A stretch of DNA of 5,609 nt. It comes from Lachnospiraceae bacterium. Lineage in GTDB: Bacteria > Bacillota > Clostridia > Lachnospirales > Lachnospiraceae. The DNA lies in the NCBI GenBank assembly GCA_004552595.1, contig SFNX01000109.1, positions 1 to 5,609 of the forward strand, written 5' to 3'. Position numbers and translations under genes: made by a program. This document shows positions 1-4,361 of the stretch, piece by piece. Below the pieces are notes generated by a model. It saw nothing but the letters and a program-made list of their open reading frames with translations, had not been told where the DNA came from and made no database searches. Position 1 is the first letter of the stretch. Every line of letters begins with the position of its first letter.

Positions 1-915
1 GTATGAAATATTGTCGGCAAGTGATTCAACATCAGTCTTAAGTCCAATCTTTGCAGTCTTTCCTTCTTCACTTATACCATTAAGAGTGACCTCAAATGTT
101 TTATCTATTGTAAAAGTATTTGACTGTGTCGATCTTTCCTCTCCATTCAATATGAACAGTGAATTCTCAGGCTTTTCGCTGACATTCGACAATCCGAAGT
201 AATTAACGGCTCCTTTAACCTTAGAAGTATTGTCATCGGTTATTTTAAACTGAAGTTCAGAATCATTTCTTACTCCCGATTCATCGGATTCAAGCCGTAA
301 CGCCATATTTCCGTTCTCATCTGTAACGGTTGAAGCCCGGATTCCGATATTAGACTTCGTAATAAGTCTTGCGAGTTTTTCCTCGATTGTCTTATTAGTA
401 TCTCCATCATTAATGTTGAACTGGAATTCATAATCCGTATCCCTTGAATTTACATCAAAAGAATATGATCCGGGTTCTAATCCCATTTCATTTTGAGGAA
501 GGTATTTTCCAATATTCACCTGGGTGTTTGCAAGGCTCTTTACCTCTATTTCAAGAGAAGCGACGTCATTCTCCTTTTTCGTATCACCAATGAACGATGC
601 GGTGACAATGCTTTCGTCCGATGAAGATACAGTCTTTTGCGATAGAAGTTCTCCATTGTCATCAGGAGTAACCGATGAAATTACATTCTTAAGGGAACGA
701 GCGCTTTCCTTTAAAGATACGGCAAATTCCTGAGTCTTAGGCGAAGAATCAAGCAAGAAAAGCGGAGCATCTTTATTCATTTTGACAATGGAATTATAAA
801 CACCACGAAGCTCGCTCTTCTTATGGGTATCATACTTAGAGTTTGTACCCTCAGGCGCGTACGTGGTCATGAAATGATTATAGACTGTATTTAATGCAGC
901 TATATTTGTAGCCAT
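1..915 (-). CDS. fliD: FliD-like flagellar filament cap protein (HAP2), 3' end outside window
   Basis: Open for 305 codons from an ATG at 915 to the window edge with no stop, so this is the N-terminal part of a longer protein. FliD caps the growing flagellar filament outside the cell and helps flagellin fold into place. What is seen: a FliD_N-like stretch with VKSLANTQVNIGKYLP at residues 125-140 (family pattern V..LA.aq); a TNKTIEEKLARLI segment followed by NIGIRAS at 173-195, like the family's TL.dLa..IN...GV.A; LRLESDESG at 206-214; and LFILNGEERSTQSNTFT at 253-269 followed by FEVTLNGIS, like the family's G..i...sN.it..i.GvtL. The usual GSGLD-type opening is absent; residues 1-40 are instead polar and Tyr-rich. 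ATG 915 is chosen because AAAGGAGG lies 6 nt upstream. An in-frame ATG at 936 would add only 7 residues and would overlap that site. The gene has its own promoter and a structured leader. The family call is from motif recognition only; another flagellar or surface protein with FliD-like domains is possible. Confidence 0.72.
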   Translation of the reverse strand, partial: MATNIAALNTVYNHFMTTYAPEGTNSKYDTHKKSELRGVYNSIVKMNKDAPLFLLDSSPKTQEFAVSLKESARSLKNVISSVTPDDNGELLSQKTVSSSDESIVTASFIGDTKKENDVASLEIEVKSLANTQVNIGKYLPQNEMGLEPGSYSFDVNSRDTDYEFQFNINDGDTNKTIEEKLARLITKSNIGIRASTVTDENGNMALRLESDESGVRNDSELQFKITDDNTSKVKGAVNYFGLSNVSEKPENSLFILNGEERSTQSNTFTIDKTFEVTLNGISEEGKTAKIGLKTDVESLADNISY

Positions 916-921
916 TGTGCC

Positions 922-934
922 CCTCCTTTCCTCC
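922..934 (-). promoter_or_regulatory. Double ribosome binding site of the FliD-like gene
   Basis: On the minus strand the 13 bases read GGAGGAAAGGAGG. The proximal AAAGGAGG ends 6 nt before ATG 915 and decides that start. The distal GGAGG directly follows a second in-frame ATG at 936, so translation from that ATG would run over the site. Both copies contain GGA, the core recognised by CsrA-family proteins, so the site could also serve as a regulator contact; that last point is inference. Confidence 0.85.
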
Positions 935-955
935 ATGAAATGAATGTACACTTAT

Positions 956-979
956 GAAATCATAATGAATATTGATTTC
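956..979 (-). promoter_or_regulatory. Leader stem-loop 2 of the FliD-like gene
   Basis: A perfect 7-bp inverted repeat, GAAATCA at 956-962 against TGATTTC at 973-979, with a 10-nt AT-rich loop. It abuts the larger stem-loop at 981-1029 with only one base between them, so the leader would hold two hairpins in tandem. A near copy of its left arm (ATGAAATCA at 954-962, ATGAAATGA at 935-943) sits just before the ribosome binding site, so alternative pairing nearer the start codon is conceivable. Such short AT-rich repeats can arise by chance, so its function is uncertain. Confidence 0.4.
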
Positions 980-980
980 G

Positions 981-1029
981 GTATCTTCTTAAATCACCAT
1001 CCTTGTGATTATAACCGGTTCGAAGATAC
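981..1029 (-). promoter_or_regulatory. Leader stem-loop 1 with CsrA-type binding site
   Basis: An outer 8-bp perfect inverted repeat (GTATCTTC at 981-988, GAAGATAC at 1022-1029) encloses an inner 6-bp hairpin (AATCAC at 992-997, GTGATT at 1005-1010). In the minus-strand transcript the inner 7-nt loop reads AAGGAUG and, with the closing pairs, gives ACAAGGAUG. The known high-affinity CsrA target is close to RUACARGGAUGU with GGA exposed in a hairpin loop, and this matches in both sequence and structure. CsrA controls flagellar mRNAs in Bacillus-type bacteria, where it is antagonised by FliW, so a site before a FliD-like gene makes biological sense. The 5' internal loop also contains the palindrome AACCGGTT (1013-1020). 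No csrA or fliW gene is in the window, so the regulator is inferred. Confidence 0.6.
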
Positions 1030-1061
1030 AGTGCGGGCTTTTAACCTATTTATATATAGTC

Positions 1062-1090
1062 AATATAAACCTAAATTTTGTCAATGTCAA
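1062..1090 (-). promoter_or_regulatory. Sigma-A-type promoter for the FliD-like gene
   Basis: On the minus strand TTGACA (1085-1090) is followed by a 17-bp spacer and TATATT (1062-1067): a perfect -35 box, ideal spacing and a five-of-six -10 box. Initiation would fall near 1055, giving an untranslated leader of about 140 nt that includes both stem-loops. A second TTGACA overlaps the spacer at 1079-1084 but lies 20 bp from the next TATA-like run, so it is less likely to be used. No flagellar sigma-28-type promoter (TAAA, about 15 bp, GCCGATA) was found. The boxes lie only 24-52 bases beyond the thymidine kinase stop. Confidence 0.7.
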
Positions 1091-1113
1091 CAAAATCAGC
1101 TAATTTAGTATAT

Positions 1114-1701
1114 TTATATATTCTCCCACTTCCAGTTTGGACCTAGATTACGTGTGCGGTAATGATTTCTGCATAATGCAATGTATTTGTCGTTAGCACC
1201 AAGGCATACCTGTTCGCCATCAGTGATAATTTCACCTTTTTCATTAAGTCTTGTATTACATGTCGCGCCCTGTCCGCACCAGCATACTGTTTTAATTTCC
1301 TCAATAACGTCAGCCCATGCCAAAAGCCACATTGAGCCTTCAAAAAGCTCTCTTCTGAAATCAGTTCTTAATCCGTAGCAGATTACAGGAATATTCAGTT
1401 CATCAACAACATGAATAAAAAACTCAATGTCTGACTTCTTGCAAAACTGCGCTTCGTCTACTATGACGCAATCATATGCTTTTATTTCTTCGTCAGACAT
1501 ATTAACGAAGTTTTCAACAAAGTCACACTTCTTTTCAAGCCCCATACGGCTTTTGATTACGCCCTCTCCGTCTCTGTTATCAAGCCTTGGCTTTAATAAA
1601 AGCGCCTTTTTGCCTCTTTCATAATAATTGTATTCGACCATAAGGGCATTTGCCGTCTTTGAGCTTCCCATAGCTCCGTGTCTGAAATAAAGCTTTGCCA
1701 T
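1114..1701 (-). CDS. tdk: Thymidine kinase (type II)
   Basis: Cytoplasmic salvage enzyme that transfers the gamma-phosphate of ATP to thymidine to give dTMP (EC 2.7.1.21). The protein is 195 residues, the normal length for the bacterial type II family. Visible features are the P-loop GAMGSSKT at residues 9-16; the Walker B segment VIVDEAQF at 79-86, where E83 is the expected catalytic base; zinc-ligand candidates C140 and C142 in VCWCG and C177 and H180 in CRNHY; and the substrate lasso region GEQVCLGANDKYIALC at 162-177. The Cys-x-Cys and Cys-x-x-His spacing resembles the E. coli enzyme. Its ATG directly follows the stop of the DUF624 gene with no bases between, and its ribosome binding site lies inside that gene, so translation is probably coupled. 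It is the last gene of the transporter unit. No clear intrinsic terminator follows before the next promoter. Confidence 0.96.
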   Translation of the reverse strand: MAKLYFRHGAMGSSKTANALMVEYNYYERGKKALLLKPRLDNRDGEGVIKSRMGLEKKCDFVENFVNMSDEEIKAYDCVIVDEAQFCKKSDIEFFIHVVDELNIPVICYGLRTDFRRELFEGSMWLLAWADVIEEIKTVCWCGQGATCNTRLNEKGEIITDGEQVCLGANDKYIALCRNHYRTRNLGPNWKWENI

Positions 1702-2376
1702 CTATTCTTCCTCTTCATCGTTTGTTTCAACAATATCCTGAGCTTCTTCCGTTTCTGTCGTTACTCTTAATTCAAGCTTTTTAAAAGATTTTAAATAATT
1801 GTAACTGATAATATATAAAGCAGCTGCCGTACCGACAGGCCAAATTGCCATGAGCCAGTTAGGATATTTAAGACTTGCTATAGTAGGAAATACAGTAAGT
1901 ACTAATACGAAAAGCATCCTTGGGACATTGATATATGTGTATGCGATTGCACCTTTTATCGCTTCCTTTGTTGACATCTTAAATCTAGCCACTAAAGCAA
2001 ATACTGCGAGGAATGCCATAGCTAAAAATACAGTAACTACTGCAAGAAGAATGACAAAAATTCTGTTATAGTTTTCAAATCCGTTTTTGTATATAAGATA
2101 CCAGTCATAACTAAGGAAACAGCCAACAAGTAACTCAATAATCCAGATAACTGTTGACTGCTTAAAATTCTCTTTGAAACCTTTTATGAATGATTTAAAA
2201 AATCCGGCATCTTCGTCTCTTAAAAGCTTCATTCCAACATAATAGCCTGCAGTTATTGCTGCTCCCGCAGTAATAACAGGAAGCGAGAACAGCAAACATA
2301 ATAACCCCACAAGCATATATTCCGAAGCTTTAGTAAGAAAGCTCATAAACGGACTGTCAAAACTGAAAAAATCCAA
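1702..2376 (-). CDS. DUF624 / YesL-family membrane protein
   Basis: A 224-residue integral membrane protein of the YesL (DUF624) family, whose biochemical role is not established. Members often lie beside LplABC/YesOPQ-type oligosaccharide transporters, as in the Bacillus subtilis yes rhamnogalacturonan locus. The N-terminal FFSFDSPFMSFLTK at residues 3-16 is the family's typical opening. Hydrophobic segments fall near residues 21-45, 76-96, 106-130, 152-168 and 172-192. The last 20 residues form a strongly acidic tail ending in four glutamates. The start codon is TTG at 2376, not ATG; the next Met is residue 11, inside the conserved opening, so starting there would truncate the family match. 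It begins 12 nt after the LplC-type permease stop and ends directly against tdk. A helper or regulatory role in sugar uptake is only a guess from context. Confidence 0.88.
   Translation of the reverse strand: MDFFSFDSPFMSFLTKASEYMLVGLLCLLFSLPVITAGAAITAGYYVGMKLLRDEDAGFFKSFIKGFKENFKQSTVIWIIELLVGCFLSYDWYLIYKNGFENYNRIFVILLAVVTVFLAMAFLAVFALVARFKMSTKEAIKGAIAYTYINVPRMLFVLVLTVFPTIASLKYPNWLMAIWPVGTAAALYIISYNYLKSFKKLELRVTTETEEAQDIVETNDEEEE
1707..1714 (-). promoter_or_regulatory. Ribosome binding site of tdk inside the preceding gene
   Basis: The minus strand reads AGAGGAAG, with GAGG ending 8 nt before ATG 1701. These bases also encode the final glutamates of the acidic tail of the DUF624 protein. One stretch therefore serves as both coding sequence and ribosome binding site, which supports coupled translation. 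Confidence 0.65.
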
Positions 2377-2385
2377 TTTTAAAAA

Positions 2386-2390
2386 CCTCT
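2386..2390 (-). promoter_or_regulatory. Ribosome binding site supporting the TTG start of the DUF624 gene
   Basis: AGAGG on the minus strand ends 9 nt before the TTG at 2376, and its first two bases are the end of the TAG stop of the upstream permease (2389-2391). The overlap fits translational coupling. It also supports the TTG start, since no ATG lies at a usable distance. Confidence 0.6.
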
Positions 2391-3291
2391 ATTCCTTTAC
2401 ACCGCCTATTGTAAGTCCTGTTACGAAATATCTCTGCAGGAAAGGATAAAGACATACTATAGGAAGCATTGTAATAACTGTTGCAGCCGAACGTACCGTA
2501 ACAGGTGTTACTCTGTTATCCGCAGCATTATTGACATTTACAGCATTACCACCCTGTTGCATTACTGAAGACAAAAGCTTCATAAGTTCGTACTGAAGAG
2601 TAGTATACTGATCCTTCATACGGTTGTAAAGCATTGCATCAAACCATGAGTTCCACTGATATACTGCAACGAACAATGTTATTGTAGCATAAACAGGCAG
2701 ACAAAGTGGAGATATAATTTTAAGAAAAATTGTAAAGTGTCCTGCTCCGTCAAGCGATGCTGATTCCTCAAGCGAATCAGGAATACCCTGCATGAACGTT
2801 CTTATTACAAGCATATTAAATGCACTTACCATTCCCGGAATTACATATACCCAGAATGAATTTGTAAGATGCAATGACTTGTAAAGTAAGAGAACAGGAA
2901 CAAGTCCGCCGTTTACGTACATTGTTATTACCCAGAATAAAGAAAATGATGCTTTAAACATAAATTTCTTTCTGCTTATTATGTACGCAAGAAGAGCATT
3001 TGTAACAAGTGATAAAACAGAGCCGATTACCGTTCTTGCCACTGTAATAACTGCCGCTGTTTTTATATTCTGTTTACCAAGGACCGTTGCATAGTTTTTG
3101 GTAGTAAAGACTCTAGGCCAGATATGAATGCCGCCTTTTACCGCATCAATACCATCGTTGAATGATACTGCTATTGTATTTACAACCGGATATAGTGTAA
3201 TTATTACAAATACAGCCATGAATATACCGTTGCAAATATAAAATGCCAGGTCCCATCCTTTTAAGTGCTTTAACTTAGATTTTTTTGACAT
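2389..3291 (-). CDS. Carbohydrate ABC transporter permease, LplC/YtcP type
   Basis: One of two membrane subunits of a CUT1-type sugar importer. It would pair with the upstream LplB-type permease to form the channel through the cytoplasmic membrane. The 300-residue length is normal for the family. The cytoplasmic EAA-like loop that docks the ATPase is EESASLDGAG at residues 175-184, followed by I-x-x-P at 193-195 and P199. About six hydrophobic helices are visible near 16-40, 79-105, 112-136, 146-166, 197-217 and 268-285, and the C-terminus GLTIGGVKE is typical of LplC/YtcP/YesQ proteins. ATG 3291 is supported by AGGAGG at 3299-3304, 7 nt upstream, which overlaps the TAG stop of the LplB-type gene. 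The substrate cannot be read from the permease; a plant-derived oligosaccharide is plausible from family and context. Confidence 0.93.
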   Translation of the reverse strand: MSKKSKLKHLKGWDLAFYICNGIFMAVFVIITLYPVVNTIAVSFNDGIDAVKGGIHIWPRVFTTKNYATVLGKQNIKTAAVITVARTVIGSVLSLVTNALLAYIISRKKFMFKASFSLFWVITMYVNGGLVPVLLLYKSLHLTNSFWVYVIPGMVSAFNMLVIRTFMQGIPDSLEESASLDGAGHFTIFLKIISPLCLPVYATITLFVAVYQWNSWFDAMLYNRMKDQYTTLQYELMKLLSSVMQQGGNAVNVNNAADNRVTPVTVRSAATVITMLPIVCLYPFLQRYFVTGLTIGGVKE

Positions 3292-3302
3292 TTCACTACC
3301 TC

Positions 3303-4262
3303 CTAGAATAGACGTTCCTGACCGGCACGTTTGGCAATACTATTTGCAATCAGTATAAGGATAATTGATACCAGACTCTTAAACATACCTGCTGCGGTAC
3401 CTAAAGAGAAGTCACTCTGACTTATTCCCCAGTTAAGAACATAAATATCAATAGTATCAGAAACTGATTTAATAAGGTCATTTCCTAACAGATACTGAAC
3501 TTCAAATCCTGCATTAAGAACGTTACCTACGTTAATAAGTAAAAGAATAATAATTGTCGGTCTGATACTTGGAAGAGTAATATGTAAAATCTTGCTAAAC
3601 CTTCCTGCTCCATCAATTGAAGCCGCTTCATATAGGCAAGGGTCAATCGCTGTAATGGCAGCAAGGTAAATAATTGCATTCCAGCCTGTTTCCTTCCATA
3701 CATTGGCAAAGGCTACAATCGGCCAGAAATACTTGGTATCACCAAAGAATACAATCGGATTTCCTCCGAATGCTCTGATAACTTCGTTAACGATACCGTT
3801 TGTTGATAAAGCATCGTGCAATATACCTGTAACTATGATCCATGAAAGGAAATGCGGGAGATACGATATTGTCTGTATTCCTTTTTTTACAAGCGTATTC
3901 CTTACTTCATTTAAAAGAATGGCAAACAAGATAGCCATTACAAATGTGGCAATAAGATTTATTACACCCATTGCAAGTGTATTTCTGAATACACGGATAA
4001 ATCTGTCATCCTCAAACAAAAACTTAAATTTTGCCAAACCTACCCATTTTGAATGTAATAATCCTGTCTTCGGTTTATAATTCTGAAACGCCATGACCCA
4101 TCCGCCAAGGGGAATATAATAGAATATTAATCCGTATATGAAAAATATTGCGGCTGTAATAACAAGAAATGACTGTCTTTTCAATTCCGCAAATGTAACA
4201 CGGTTTTTCCCGACATATGGCTGAGTCTTATTCACTTTTACACTTCCGGTTTTCTGACTCAT
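3303..4262 (-). CDS. Carbohydrate ABC transporter permease, LplB type
   Basis: The other membrane subunit of the CUT1-type importer, 319 residues. PLGGWVMAFQNYKP at residues 51-64 is the hallmark segment after the first membrane helix in LplB/YesP/YtrB-like permeases. The EAA loop that contacts the ATPase is EAASIDGAGRF at 212-222, with the following L230-P231. Hydrophobic helices lie near 32-51, 95-118, 137-150, 180-203, 234-252 and 290-309. A longer reading from an ATG at 4340 is possible, but that codon lies in the right arm of the intergenic stem-loop, lacks a ribosome binding site and adds 26 residues unlike the family. ATG 4262 has AAGGAG 6 nt upstream and is preferred. The gene follows the binding-protein gene after a 99-nt gap that holds the stem-loop. 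Confidence 0.93.
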   Translation of the reverse strand: MSQKTGSVKVNKTQPYVGKNRVTFAELKRQSFLVITAAIFFIYGLIFYYIPLGGWVMAFQNYKPKTGLLHSKWVGLAKFKFLFEDDRFIRVFRNTLAMGVINLIATFVMAILFAILLNEVRNTLVKKGIQTISYLPHFLSWIIVTGILHDALSTNGIVNEVIRAFGGNPIVFFGDTKYFWPIVAFANVWKETGWNAIIYLAAITAIDPCLYEAASIDGAGRFSKILHITLPSIRPTIIILLLINVGNVLNAGFEVQYLLGNDLIKSVSDTIDIYVLNWGISQSDFSLGTAAGMFKSLVSIILILIANSIAKRAGQERLF

Positions 4263-4268
4263 AACTAT

Positions 4269-4274
4269 CTCCTT
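4269..4274 (-). promoter_or_regulatory. Ribosome binding site deciding the LplB-type start
   Basis: AAGGAG on the minus strand lies 6 nt before ATG 4262. It separates the true start from the longer in-frame reading that begins at 4340. A further ATG at 4275-4277 abuts the motif, is in frame and belongs to the rejected extension. Confidence 0.85.
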
Positions 4275-4292
4275 CATAACATAGCATTTTAC

Positions 4293-4344
4293 ATAAATAT
4301 GGCGCCTCACAGTGCTGACGCTATACTGTGGGCGCCACATTTAT
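4293..4344 (-). promoter_or_regulatory. Long intergenic stem-loop between binding-protein and permease genes
   Basis: TGGCGCC at 4300-4306 pairs with GGCGCCA at 4331-4337, and CACAGT at 4308-4313 pairs with ACTGTG at 4325-4330, leaving base 4307 bulged and an 11-nt loop. In the minus-strand transcript the helix extends through one G-U pair (4299/4338) and six A-U pairs (4293-4298 with 4339-4344), giving about 20 base pairs. The GC-rich core stands out in AT-rich surroundings. There is no run of T after it on the minus strand, so it is not a classic intrinsic terminator. Comparable hairpins downstream of binding-protein genes in sugar transporter operons stabilise the upstream mRNA or reduce read-through, so that the binding protein is made in excess; that role here is inference. 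Confidence 0.8.
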
Positions 4345-4361
4345 CTTAAGGACAATTCAAA

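Noticed and set aside
11..733. Plus-strand open frames at 11-202 and 524-733
   Set aside because: Antisense shadows of the FliD-like gene; Ser- and Phe-rich low-complexity products, no ribosome binding site, no recognisable motif.
916..936. Start of the FliD-like gene at the in-frame ATG at 936
   Set aside because: It would place the strong AAAGGAGG inside the coding sequence; ATG 915 has that site 6 nt upstream.
1008..1013. TATAAT as an alternative -10 box inside the leader
   Set aside because: No -35-like sequence at 16-18 bp upstream and no extended -10 TG; the bases form part of the leader stem-loop.
3703..4080. Plus-strand open frame of 125 codons
   Set aside because: Antisense to the well-supported LplB-type permease; the product has no recognisable features.
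4263..4340. Extension of the LplB-type permease by 26 residues to an ATG at 4340
   Set aside because: The ATG lies in the arm of the intergenic stem-loop, has no ribosome binding site, and the added residues are unlike the family; ATG 4262 has AAGGAG at ideal spacing.
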